Shown here: one piece after another, positions 8,273 to 15,957 of the stretch
Position numbering within the stretch: position 1 is the first letter of the stretch
Layout of the letters: each line of letters starts with the position of its first letter
From: Collinsella sp.
Lineage (GTDB): Bacteria > Actinomycetota > Coriobacteriia > Coriobacteriales > Coriobacteriaceae
Assembly (NCBI GenBank): GCA_019419505.1
Contig: DXZS01000004.1
Location: forward strand, 1 to 64,000
Direction: 5' to 3'
Length of the DNA stretch: 64,000 bases
Notes under the pieces: generated by a model
Told to the model about the DNA's origin: nothing
Databases searched by the model: none
What the model saw: only the letters and a program-made list of their open reading frames with translations
Program-made: the position numbers and the translations under genes

Positions 8273-8632
8273 ATGCCTACGTCAATACTCGACACGCGGC
8301 CAGTTCAGATGAACGTGCGTATAGATCGCCAGCTCAAAGAGGCGGGAGACGCCGTCCTGACTCATATTGGCATGACGCCGTCACAAGCCGTTCGGACACT
8401 TTGGGAGTATCTGGTCGTTAACGGACGCATGCCCTCGAAGGGAGACGCGGCGGCTCCGGTTTCTGACGGAGTGGAGCCCCGGCGCATGGAGTCAAGGGCC
8501 GCGCAAGGCAGCCATATCGTTCGCGATTCGTGCCTCAAATACGGCGTCCCCATCCCTGAGTTCTCGGGAGACTATGACGACCTCTATGAGGAAGCCATGG
8601 CGGAGCGCTATCCCGAGTGGGTGGAACTATGA
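8273..8632 (+). CDS. RelB/DinJ-family antitoxin
   Basis: A 119-residue protein whose first half resembles the ribbon-helix-helix RelB/DinJ antitoxins (VQMNVRIDRQLKEAGDAVLTHIGMTPSQAVRTLWEYLVVNGRMP, residues about 11-55). This part should bind the palindrome upstream. The C-terminal half (IVRDSCLKYGVPIPEFSGDYDDLYEEAMAERYPEW) is acidic and probably wraps the toxin. The ATG follows AAAGGAG. Its stop overlaps the next start in ATGA, so antitoxin and toxin are translationally coupled. The partner is a PIN-domain protein rather than the usual RelE/YafQ toxin. Confidence 0.85.
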   Translation: MPTSILDTRPVQMNVRIDRQLKEAGDAVLTHIGMTPSQAVRTLWEYLVVNGRMPSKGDAAAPVSDGVEPRRMESRAAQGSHIVRDSCLKYGVPIPEFSGDYDDLYEEAMAERYPEWVEL

Positions 8633-9150
8633 GCACAGAAGGCGTCCTCAAGCTGTTAATCGATACCAACGTATGGATGGATTATTTTTCTGGCAGGTCC
8701 GACCGTACGGCAAATGTCGTCCATCTGATCGAGATTGCCGACGCCTCGGAGCGGATTGCCCTGTTTGCCTCGTCGCTTTCGGTCAAAGACGTGTCATATC
8801 TTGTCTCGGCGGCAATCAAGCAGGAGTGCCGAAGAAAGACTGGCTCACTGAGCGCTAACGCCATTGCGGCGGCAGACGAAACGGCCTGGGCATGCGTTCG
8901 ACAGATGCGCGAGCTAGCCATCATCGCCCCGGTCGGTGCAGACGAGGTCTTCGACTCCTTTGTGTTCAAGTACCACCACAATGACTTTGAGGACGACCTG
9001 ATGCTGGGCGTCGCCAATCGCATTGATGCCGATTACGTCGTGACGGAGGACAAGATTCTTATTAAACATACCAATGGTGTGTGCATTAATGTTCAACAGG
9101 CGCTGAGGTTGGTTGAAGGGTCCAACGCCCCTTCGGCACGGCCCGTCTAG
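8629..9150 (+). CDS. PIN-domain toxin (putative RNase)
   Basis: A 173-residue PIN-domain protein, the probable toxin partner of the antitoxin encoded before it. The N-terminal strand LKLLIDTNVWMDYFSG carries the first catalytic Asp. A central acidic motif (NDFEDDLMLGVANRIDADYVVTEDK, about residues 121-145) supplies further metal-binding Asp/Glu residues. PIN toxins are Mg2+-dependent RNases that cut tRNA, rRNA or mRNA; the target here is unknown. The ATG at 8629 overlaps the antitoxin stop by 4 nt, preferred over an in-frame start 12 bases upstream inside the antitoxin gene. The last about 15 residues (SNAPSARPV) look like a disordered tail. Confidence 0.85.
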   Translation: MSTEGVLKLLIDTNVWMDYFSGRSDRTANVVHLIEIADASERIALFASSLSVKDVSYLVSAAIKQECRRKTGSLSANAIAAADETAWACVRQMRELAIIAPVGADEVFDSFVFKYHHNDFEDDLMLGVANRIDADYVVTEDKILIKHTNGVCINVQQALRLVEGSNAPSARPV

Positions 9151-9298
9151 CCTGCTTTATCTTAATAAAGTGGCGTTTCCCCGCCGTTAGCCGATGATGC
9201 AAGGGCGCTCGGCGTTTTCGACTGGTTTATGCACGCAAAGTCTGGGAATATACAAGTCGCATGTCTTACTGTCTAACCAGTTGCGCCAAGGAGGCACC

Positions 9299-10756
9299 AT
9301 GGACTACAAGATCACCGGCTACGAGCCCGCCCAGCTGTTCCATTTCTTTGAGGAGGTCAGCGCGATCCCCCGTGGGTCTGGCAACGAGAAGGGCATCAGC
9401 GATTTCCTGGTTGCGTTTGCTAAGGAGCGCGGCCTCGATGTGTACCAGGACGAGGTCTACAACGTCATCATTCGCAAGCCCGCTTCTGCCGGCGCCGAGA
9501 ATGCTCCGACCGTGATGCTGCAGGGCCACATCGATATGGTGTGCGACAAGTTGGGCTCTGTTGAGCACGACTTTACGACCGACGGTATCGACCTGGTCGT
9601 CAAGGACGGCGTCCTCACCGCTAACGGCACCACTCTGGGCGCCGACAACGGTATCGCCGTCGCTCTGATGCTTACCGTGCTCAACGACGATTCGATTGCT
9701 CATCCGGCCCTCGAGTGCGTGTTCACCACCGACGAGGAGACTGGTCTGGTTGGCGCTGAGACGCTCGACAAGTCCCAGATCAGCGCCCGCACCATGATCA
9801 ACCTCGATTCCGAGGAGGAGGGCGTGGCCACCGTCAGCTGCGCCGGCGGCGTCGTCGTTACCTACACCTGCCCGATCGTGCGCGAGCACAAGACCGGCAG
9901 CACCCTTACGCTCGACATCTCCGGCCTGCTGGGCGGTCACTCCGGCTCCGACATCAACCTGGAGCGCGGCAACGGCAACCTCATCATGGCCCGCATCATC
10001 GACCGCCTGATGGTCGCCGGCGAGCCCGCCATCGTCAGCTTTAACGGCGGCACCAAGGACAACGCCATCAACCGTGAGTGCAAGGCCGAGCTGGTCTACG
10101 CCGACCACGCTGCCGCCGAGGCCGCGGCCCAGATTGCAAAGGGCATCATCGCCGACGTCACTGCCGAGCTCGAGGTCTTCGACCCCGGCTTTACCTGCAC
10201 CGTCGAGATTGCCGACGACGCCGAGGTCGAGGCCATGGACCAGAAGTCCGCGCTTGCCCTCATCCGCGCCCTGCGTCTTGCCCCTAATGGCGTGATTCGC
10301 CGCAACGTCGCCACCGACGGCTCCGTCGAGGTTTCCTCCAACATCGGTGTGGTTGCCACCTCTGACGACCAGGTCAAAATCATGCTGTCCCCGCGCTCCT
10401 CGATCACCTCGCTGCAGAACGAGTTTAAGGATCGTCTGCAGACGCTCGCCGATATCCTGGGCTTCGACGCCAAGTTCGAGTTCGAGTATCCCGGCTGGAG
10501 CTATGCCGAGCATTCGCCGGTCCGCGACGTCTTTGTCGAGAGCTATCGCGAGCTCTTTGGCTCCGAGCTGCGCATCGAGTCCATTCACGCCGGCCTTGAG
10601 TGCGGCCTGTTTGCCGAGGCCCTGCACGGCCTGGACGCCATCGCTGTGGGCCCGACGCTCTCCGATGTCCACACCCCGGACGAGAGCATGGAGCTCGCTT
10701 CTGCCGAGCGTTTCTACGAGCTGCTCATCGACGTGCTCAAGCGCCTCGCCGCGTAA
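9299..10756 (+). CDS. pepD: Aminoacyl-histidine dipeptidase PepD-like (M20)
   Basis: A 485-residue M20-family zinc dipeptidase resembling cytosolic non-specific dipeptidase PepD (Xaa-His dipeptidase, carnosinase-like). The metal site motifs are visible: LQGHIDMVCDK (His and Asp), TLGADNGIAVAL (bridging Asp), VFTTDEETGLVGAE (catalytic Glu pair) and LDSEEEG. The dimerisation lid contains GLLGGHSGSDINLERGN. The family has no signal peptide and acts in the cytoplasm on peptides taken up from the gut. AAGGAGG supports the ATG at 9299; an upstream in-frame GTG/ATG region is not needed. A strong terminator follows, so it is monocistronic. Confidence 0.93.
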   Translation: MDYKITGYEPAQLFHFFEEVSAIPRGSGNEKGISDFLVAFAKERGLDVYQDEVYNVIIRKPASAGAENAPTVMLQGHIDMVCDKLGSVEHDFTTDGIDLVVKDGVLTANGTTLGADNGIAVALMLTVLNDDSIAHPALECVFTTDEETGLVGAETLDKSQISARTMINLDSEEEGVATVSCAGGVVVTYTCPIVREHKTGSTLTLDISGLLGGHSGSDINLERGNGNLIMARIIDRLMVAGEPAIVSFNGGTKDNAINRECKAELVYADHAAAEAAAQIAKGIIADVTAELEVFDPGFTCTVEIADDAEVEAMDQKSALALIRALRLAPNGVIRRNVATDGSVEVSSNIGVVATSDDQVKIMLSPRSSITSLQNEFKDRLQTLADILGFDAKFEFEYPGWSYAEHSPVRDVFVESYRELFGSELRIESIHAGLECGLFAEALHGLDAIAVGPTLSDVHTPDESMELASAERFYELLIDVLKRLAA

Positions 10757-10811
10757 AGGTTGCGCTAGCAGCAGTCCGAGCTACGTGCTAGCGGATTGCA
10801 AATGACATTAC

Positions 10812-10860
10812 GAGAGGGGGTACCCGGTCTTTTGCGACAGGTGTCCCCTCTCTTCTTTTA
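10812..10860 (+). terminator. Intrinsic terminator after pepD
   Basis: GAGAGGGG (10812-10819) pairs with CCCCTCTC (10845-10852), with further partial pairing inside, followed by TTCTTTT. It lies between convergent pepD and hipA. Confidence 0.8.
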
Positions 10861-10883
10861 AGAAATGGGAAATTGATTGGCGT

Positions 10884-12188
10884 CTAGCCCATATCCGCCC
10901 TGATGAGGTCGAGGGTTCGCTGGCAGTTTTCGCGGACGGGGCCGAGCATATGATCGCGCAGGTCCGCCATGCCGGGCAGGTCGGCGTATTCGTCCATGAC
11001 CTCTTCCATGCAAATGGGTACCTCGTAGGCGAGGTCCATCATGGTCGCAAAGCAAAACTTCTCGGATAGCCCGGCATCGGTGAGCGCCGTCTCCAGCGCG
11101 GGGTCGCCCATACCGTGGTATCGGCGGATAGCACCTGGACCGATGCGCCCCACACGATTTTCGCCGCCAACGCTCATAGCAAGGCGTGCCCGACGTCGCA
11201 TGCTCTCATACGCCAAGCCCGATGCGACATCGTACATGGGTGCGAGTGCCGCGTTTGTGCCTTTGCCTAGGATGAGCGAGTAGTTTTTAGCGTGTGCGTC
11301 AGGCGCTCCGATAATGGCGTTATAGAACAACATATAGGTAAAAAGCACAAGATTCATGTGGTGGGGGACTGTGTTAATCAGTCGTTCTTGGATGTCTCGT
11401 GTAGTCGGTCCTCCGTCGGCGGTGTATTTCTGGCTTGGCAATACACCGAGCGCCTGGCAAAAGTCCTCCTGATGCAGCCTTTCGATACTTCCGCTGTTAT
11501 TGACCATTCTGTCGTACCGTTCAACGACGAGTGCGGCTTCGTCTTCAAATGTGCAATAGGAGACGTTGGCAGTTGGAATGCCAACACGCCGAGCCGTTTT
11601 CATGCAGACGAATTCGTTTAAGGCCTGATGTTTGAACCCGACGACACCATTTTTGAAGATATGGGTAGTGGGGGATGACCCTAGACATTCGTACCATTGG
11701 CCATCATGCCAAGCTAGTGCAAATTTGCCTTGGTTGCCGCCCAGGGACCAGCTTTCGTTGGAGCCCATCCATGTCTCTCTTTCGTCATCGCGAATTGCTT
11801 TAAGCTTGTGAGCGATTTGAGAATTGGTAAGCGGGCGGTATGCGGAGACCCTGCCACGGACAGCGTCTAATTGATCGGCTCGACAAAACTGAACGGCCCC
11901 CGCGCAGTCAAGACCGATATGGCACAAGAGGGCGACGGGGTTGTTAGATGCAACATCATGCTCGGTGGCAATGGCGCGACGCTGCTCTTGACTGTCGGGC
12001 AAAAGGCCAAATAGGAACGGGCGGACGATGTTATGGCCATACGTGCGATTGGAAAGCGGCATTGTTAGCGATAGCGGTGCCCCGCGATAGGTTAGGGCGT
12101 ATACAAAGCTGCAGAGTCCATGCTCGTCTTGCCGGAGAGTGCCTGCGATTTCGCCACAAATGAGGGTCGCAAGCTCCATTTCTGCCAT
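10884..12188 (-). CDS. hipA: HipA-type serine/threonine kinase toxin
   Basis: A 434-residue HipA-family kinase. The N-subdomain (residues 1-100, LCGEIAGTL...RPFLFGLLPD) is followed by the kinase core: glycine-rich ATP loop SLGGNQGKFAL (148-158), catalytic loop APDAHAKNYSL with Asp297 and Asn302, and metal-binding YDVASG (319-324). The relevant residues are intact, so it is probably active. E. coli HipA phosphorylates GltX and causes growth arrest and persistence; the target here is not known. It starts directly after the hipB stop with no spacer. An internal ATG three codons later is an alternative start. Confidence 0.92.
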   Translation of the reverse strand: MAEMELATLICGEIAGTLRQDEHGLCSFVYALTYRGAPLSLTMPLSNRTYGHNIVRPFLFGLLPDSQEQRRAIATEHDVASNNPVALLCHIGLDCAGAVQFCRADQLDAVRGRVSAYRPLTNSQIAHKLKAIRDDERETWMGSNESWSLGGNQGKFALAWHDGQWYECLGSSPTTHIFKNGVVGFKHQALNEFVCMKTARRVGIPTANVSYCTFEDEAALVVERYDRMVNNSGSIERLHQEDFCQALGVLPSQKYTADGGPTTRDIQERLINTVPHHMNLVLFTYMLFYNAIIGAPDAHAKNYSLILGKGTNAALAPMYDVASGLAYESMRRRARLAMSVGGENRVGRIGPGAIRRYHGMGDPALETALTDAGLSEKFCFATMMDLAYEVPICMEEVMDEYADLPGMADLRDHMLGPVRENCQRTLDLIRADMG

Positions 12189-12620
12189 TTATTTTACAAC
12201 CTTACAGCCAAAGGAGAGGTCTGAAGTGTCGGTAAGGCCTTGCTCGGCTGCGATTTGGGCCAGCAAGGCACCATAGGAAGATGGCGCTCCTTGTCGAGCG
12301 GGTCGTCTGCCTACGCTTGGCTTTGGCAGGGCATTCGAGTTCGCGATAGGGAGGTCCGCTATCGTCGTTGGATGTTCGGAGGGCGATGCGATGGAGTCGT
12401 TATCGCTTTGCGCAAAGAGGCCTATGCCGAGTGCGTTAAAGACAGTCAGCAACTTGTCGAGTCGAATGCCAGTGGCGTCTCCTAGCTCGAGCGATGCGAG
12501 CAGGCGCTCCGAAACACCGGCTTTTTTAGCGAGGGCGGCACGGGTGAGACCCTGAGCCTCGCGTGCCTGGCGCACATAGATGCCAGCTTGACGCGGTGTG
12601 GTGATGGGAAGGGTATCCAT
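12189..12620 (-). CDS. hipB: HipB-type HTH antitoxin
   Basis: A 143-residue protein with an N-terminal Xre/Cro-type helix-turn-helix (residues about 10-65: AGIYVRQAREAQGLTRAALAKKAGVSERLLASLELGDATGIRLDKLL). The C-terminal half (ASPSEHPTTIADLPIA...SYGALLAQIAAEQGL) is longer than in E. coli HipB and probably contributes to HipA contact. GGAG lies about 7 nt before the ATG. It is first in the hipBA operon, and three copies of a TGCAGA-TTTTGCAT-like box immediately upstream are its likely operators. Confidence 0.9.
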   Translation of the reverse strand: MDTLPITTPRQAGIYVRQAREAQGLTRAALAKKAGVSERLLASLELGDATGIRLDKLLTVFNALGIGLFAQSDNDSIASPSEHPTTIADLPIANSNALPKPSVGRRPARQGAPSSYGALLAQIAAEQGLTDTSDLSFGCKVVK

Positions 12621-12635
12621 GGCGATCTCCTAACG

Positions 12636-12704
12636 TGCAGACTTTTGCATATCAGTATGACATGCAAAAGTCTGCACGAAAAGGCATTATGCAAAACTCT
12701 GCAT
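12636..12704. promoter_or_regulatory. Triple operator upstream of hipBA
   Basis: TGCAGACTTTTGCAT (12636-12650) faces its exact inverse ATGCAAAAGTCTGCA (12662-12676). A third, nearly identical box ATGCAAAACTCTGCAT lies at 12689-12704. Three sites on regular spacing before a HipB-family gene are typical of cooperative autoregulation. Confidence 0.85.
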
Positions 12705-12745
12705 GAGACCTCTACATTGACGTTGAGCTTATGAGAGGCGTTTTT

Positions 12746-13324
12746 TTATATCGCGAGAATCCCCAGATGCTCAAGCAAGATCTTAAGCCCGATGAGGATG
12801 AGCACGATGCCGCCCACGATGGTGGCAGGCTTTTCGTAGCGCGCACCAAAGGTGTGGCCGATCGCTACGCCGGCGACGGAGAAGATAAAGGTCGTGATGC
12901 CGATGAGCGACACGGCGGGCATGATGTCGACCGAGAGCGCCGCAAATGAGATGCCTACGGCTAGGGCGTCGATTGAGGTGGCGATGGCGAGGATCAGGTA
13001 CTCGCCCAGGTCAATCTTTTCGGCATCCTTGCCGTCGCCTTCATCCTCGTCCTCGGTAAAGGCCTCCCACAGCATTTTGCCGCCGATGAAGGCGAGCAGG
13101 ATAAAGGCGATCCAATGGTCGATGGGGCCGATGATGCCCATAAACTGGCTGCCAAGCGCCCATCCGATTACGGGCATGCCGGCCTGAAAGCCGCCAAAGA
13201 ACAGGCCGAGCACCACGGCGACTTTAAGGTTGATCTTCTTCATGCCAAGGCCCTTGCAGATGGATACGGCAAAGGCGTCCATCGAAAGGCCAACGGCGAG
13301 CAGCACGAGCTCTGCGAGTCCCAT
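12746..13324 (-). CDS. mntP: Manganese efflux pump MntP
   Basis: A 192-residue, six-helix membrane protein of the MntP (YebN) family, which exports Mn2+. The two conserved repeats each start with a helix carrying Asp: GLSMDAFAVSICKG near residue 15 and ATSIDALAVGISFA near 120. An acidic cytoplasmic loop (EDEDEGDGKDAEKIDLGEY) lies between them. The ATG at 13324 gives the usual length; the longer frame runs into the leader. The preceding leader has features of a yybP-ykoY manganese riboswitch, which fits this function. Confidence 0.93.
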   Translation of the reverse strand: MGLAELVLLAVGLSMDAFAVSICKGLGMKKINLKVAVVLGLFFGGFQAGMPVIGWALGSQFMGIIGPIDHWIAFILLAFIGGKMLWEAFTEDEDEGDGKDAEKIDLGEYLILAIATSIDALAVGISFAALSVDIMPAVSLIGITTFIFSVAGVAIGHTFGARYEKPATIVGGIVLILIGLKILLEHLGILAI

Positions 13325-13375
13325 AGTCTGGCTCCCTCTCTGCGGGCGGGCCCGCGTGTACTTCTGGCGGGGGAG

Positions 13376-13516
13376 CAACAAAAAAAGACCCGTGGCGTAC
13401 GCGCTGCGCGCACAACCACGAGTCTCGTTCATTAAGGCAAGCCAGACCGTTTCGGCCAGTATGTTGACTTGCCGCGCCACCGGAGGCGAACCCGGTCACG
13501 CGACTACTCCCTCATT
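13376..13516 (-). promoter_or_regulatory. Probable yybP-ykoY (Mn2+) riboswitch with terminator
   Basis: On the minus strand the leader begins with GAGGGAGTAG, the hallmark of the class, then a GC-rich paired region, then AACGAGACTCGTGG. It ends in a terminator in which GACTCGTGG and CCACGGGTC enclose a GC-rich palindrome, followed by TTTTTTT (about 13434 to 13380). mntP is one of the best-known genes under this riboswitch; in known cases Mn2+ binding favours read-through. The class was assigned by eye, not by a covariance model. Confidence 0.72.
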
Positions 13517-13674
13517 CATGTGAATCCCGATGCTACCACATAAGCAGCTCATTTGGGTTGGGGCTCTCAGCTGTGTTCGCTCATTCTGTAAGCATCGGAT
13601 TTTGCGGGCGTCACAGGGGCAAACCGTGAGAAACTTATTGACGTTTATGGAGCGTATACGATGGGAGCGATGCC

Positions 13675-14742
13675 TTGGATAAGAACGAGCTGCAAAAGCG
13701 TATGGAACAGGCCATTCGCCTGACGGCACCTGGTCAGCCGATCCGCACCGCCCTCGACATGATCATCGCCGGTCACCTGGGTGCCCTTATCTGCGTCGGC
13801 GACACCGAAAACGTGCTCGCTGCCGGTAACGACGGCTTCCCGCTCAACATTTCGTTTACCTCGAACCGCCTGTTCGAGCTTTCCAAGATGGACGGCGCCA
13901 TCGTCATCGATGGCGACCTCACCCAGATCCTGCGCGCCAACTTTCACCTCAATCCCGATCCCTCGCTCGCCACGAGTGAGACGGGCATGCGTCACCGTAC
14001 TGCCGCTCGCATGTCGGTGCTCACCGATGCCATCGTGATCTCGGTCTCGGCCCGTCGTGCCGTCGTCAACGTGTACGTCCACGGCAAGAGTTACGAGATC
14101 CAGCCCGTCACCACCATCATGAGCTCGGTCAACCAGCTCGTCGCCACGCTCCAGACTACCCGTCAGTCGCTCGATCGCTCCCTGCTGCGTCTGACGGCCC
14201 TCGAGCTCGACGACTACGTCACGCTCGCCGACATCACCGGCATCTTCTCGAGCTTCGAGATCATGCAGCAGGCAAAGACCGAGCTTAAGGATTGCATCGT
14301 CAAGCTGGGCAACCAGGGCAAGCTCGTGCAGATGCAGCTCGAGCAGCTCGCCGGCTCCAGCATGGATACCGAATACGACCTGATGATCCGCGACTACGCG
14401 AGTGATTCCTCCGAGGCAAACGCCGAGAAGATCCGCGCCGAGCTGAGCCGCATGACGCCTAAGGACCTGTCCGACCCGCAGCACGTGGCGGCAGTTCTGG
14501 GCTATGACGACCTGGACGAGGATTCCGTCATGACGCCGCTGGGCTTGCGCACGCTTTCGCGCGTGTCCGTCGTGCGCGACGGCGTGGCCGAGAAGATCGT
14601 CGACGAGTATGGCTCGCTGCAGGAGCTCATGGACGACATCAGCGAGGACCCGGAGCGCCTGGGCGACTTTGGCGTCAACAACCCTGCCATTCTTGCGGAC
14701 TCGCTGTACCGCATGAAGGGCACCAAACAGGGGAACGCATAA
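13675..14742 (+). CDS. disA: DNA integrity scanning diadenylate cyclase DisA
   Basis: A 355-residue DisA that makes c-di-AMP from two ATP and scans DNA for branched structures. The DAC domain covers about residues 10-140, with the catalytic DGA motif (MDGAIVID, residues 72-79) and RHR motif (RHRTAAR, 106-112). A helical linker follows, then a C-terminal helix-hairpin-helix region (from about 300). The start is TTG at 13675 with GGGAG about 7 nt upstream; no in-frame ATG lies nearby. Its stop overlaps the ispD start by one base. The order disA-ispD-ispF-cysS-rlmB-yacP resembles the Bacillus arrangement. Confidence 0.95.
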   Translation: MDKNELQKRMEQAIRLTAPGQPIRTALDMIIAGHLGALICVGDTENVLAAGNDGFPLNISFTSNRLFELSKMDGAIVIDGDLTQILRANFHLNPDPSLATSETGMRHRTAARMSVLTDAIVISVSARRAVVNVYVHGKSYEIQPVTTIMSSVNQLVATLQTTRQSLDRSLLRLTALELDDYVTLADITGIFSSFEIMQQAKTELKDCIVKLGNQGKLVQMQLEQLAGSSMDTEYDLMIRDYASDSSEANAEKIRAELSRMTPKDLSDPQHVAAVLGYDDLDEDSVMTPLGLRTLSRVSVVRDGVAEKIVDEYGSLQELMDDISEDPERLGDFGVNNPAILADSLYRMKGTKQGNA

Positions 14743-15470
14743 TGGCGCCCGTATGCGCCGTGGTCGTTGCCGGCGGCAGCGGCCAGCGCTTTGGAAATCC
14801 CGGCGGCAAGCAGCTCGTTAACGTGGCGGGCCGTCCGCTCATGAGCTGGTCCATCCGCGCGTTCGATCGTAGCGACAAGGTCGGCCACATCGTCGTGGTT
14901 TGCCCTGCCGAGCGCCGTGCTGAGATGCGCCGCCTGGCCATCGACCCGTTTGACTATGACACGCCCATCAGCTTTGCCGATGCCGGCGATACCCGCCAGG
15001 ATTCCACCCGTGCCGGCGTGCACGCGGTTCCGGCGGGTTTCGAATATGTCGCCATCCACGACGGCGCCCGTCCGCTCATCACGACCGAGGCCGTCGATCA
15101 TGCGATCGACGTGCTTGTGGGCGACCGCTCGCTCGACGGTGTCGTATGCGGTCAGCCCGCGATCGACACGCTCAAGATCGTCGACGGCGACAATATCGTC
15201 GAGACGCCGCCGCGCGAGCTCTACTGGGCCGCGCAGACACCGCAGATCTTTAGCGTCGACGCCATGAAGCGCGCCCACACCGCAGCTATCGCCGAGGGCT
15301 TTATCGGGACCGACGATTCTTCGCTGGTCGAGCGCATGGGCGGGCGTGTCCGCTGTGTCCAGAGCCCGCGCGATAACCTTAAGGTGACGGTGCCCGAGGA
15401 CCTGCGTCCCGTAACCGCGATTCTGCTTGGCCGCATGGCCGAGGGAGAGGACCTTCCCCATGTTCAGTAA
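14742..15470 (+). CDS. ispD: 2-C-methyl-D-erythritol 4-phosphate cytidylyltransferase IspD
   Basis: A 242-residue IspD, which joins MEP and CTP to give CDP-ME in the MEP isoprenoid pathway. The nucleotide-binding loop AVVVAGGSGQRFG starts at residue 6. The family motifs HDGARPLIT and AAQTPQIF are present, as is the C-terminal DNLKVTVPEDL. Start and stop both overlap the neighbouring genes (1 nt with disA, 11 nt with ispF), showing tight translational coupling in an operon. Confidence 0.96.
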   Translation: MAPVCAVVVAGGSGQRFGNPGGKQLVNVAGRPLMSWSIRAFDRSDKVGHIVVVCPAERRAEMRRLAIDPFDYDTPISFADAGDTRQDSTRAGVHAVPAGFEYVAIHDGARPLITTEAVDHAIDVLVGDRSLDGVVCGQPAIDTLKIVDGDNIVETPPRELYWAAQTPQIFSVDAMKRAHTAAIAEGFIGTDDSSLVERMGGRVRCVQSPRDNLKVTVPEDLRPVTAILLGRMAEGEDLPHVQ

Positions 15471-15954
15471 CCTGCGCATTGGCCACGGCTACGACGTCCA
15501 CCGTTTGGTGGAGGGGCGTCGATGTATCATCGGCGGGGTTGACATTCCCTACGAGCGCGGCCTGCTGGGCCACTCGGATGCCGATGTGCTCGCGCATGCC
15601 TTGGCCGACGCCATTCTGGGCGCCTGCCGCGGGGGAGACATCGGCAAGCTATTCCCCGACACCGATCCCGCCTACGAGGGTGCCGATTCGATGGTGCTGC
15701 TCGCTCGCGTGATGGACTATGCGCGCGAGCTGGGCTTTGAGTTTGTCGATGCCGATTGCACCATTGCCTGTCAGCAACCCAAGATCACTCCGCACCGCGA
15801 TGCCATGCGCGCCAACCTTGCCCATGCCCTGGGCGTCGACGTGGAAAACGTGGGCGTCGCCGCCACCACGACCGAAAAGCTCGGTTGGGAAGGCCAAGGC
15901 GAGGGAATTGGCGCCTGGGCCGTCTGCCTGCTACAGAAAACCGTTAAGGAGTAA
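15460..15954 (+). CDS. ispF: 2-C-methyl-D-erythritol 2,4-cyclodiphosphate synthase IspF
   Basis: A 164-residue IspF, two steps after IspD in the MEP pathway, forming MEcPP with loss of CMP. Metal ligands are visible in GHGYDVHR (Asp12, His14) and GLLGHSDADVLAHAL (His46). The C-terminal signature NVGVAATTTEKLGWEGQGEGIGAW is typical. The ATG at 15460 lies inside the end of ispD behind GAGGGAGAGG; an upstream in-frame start would add 11 unsupported residues. cysS starts 3 bases after the stop. Confidence 0.96.
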   Translation: MFSNLRIGHGYDVHRLVEGRRCIIGGVDIPYERGLLGHSDADVLAHALADAILGACRGGDIGKLFPDTDPAYEGADSMVLLARVMDYARELGFEFVDADCTIACQQPKITPHRDAMRANLAHALGVDVENVGVAATTTEKLGWEGQGEGIGAWAVCLLQKTVKE

Positions 15955-15957
15955 CGA

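Noticed and set aside
9266..10672. Long minus-strand open frame opposite pepD
   Set aside because: Antisense shadow of a clear M20 peptidase gene; the translation has a low-complexity composition rich in Leu, Val, Gly and Asp and no domain.
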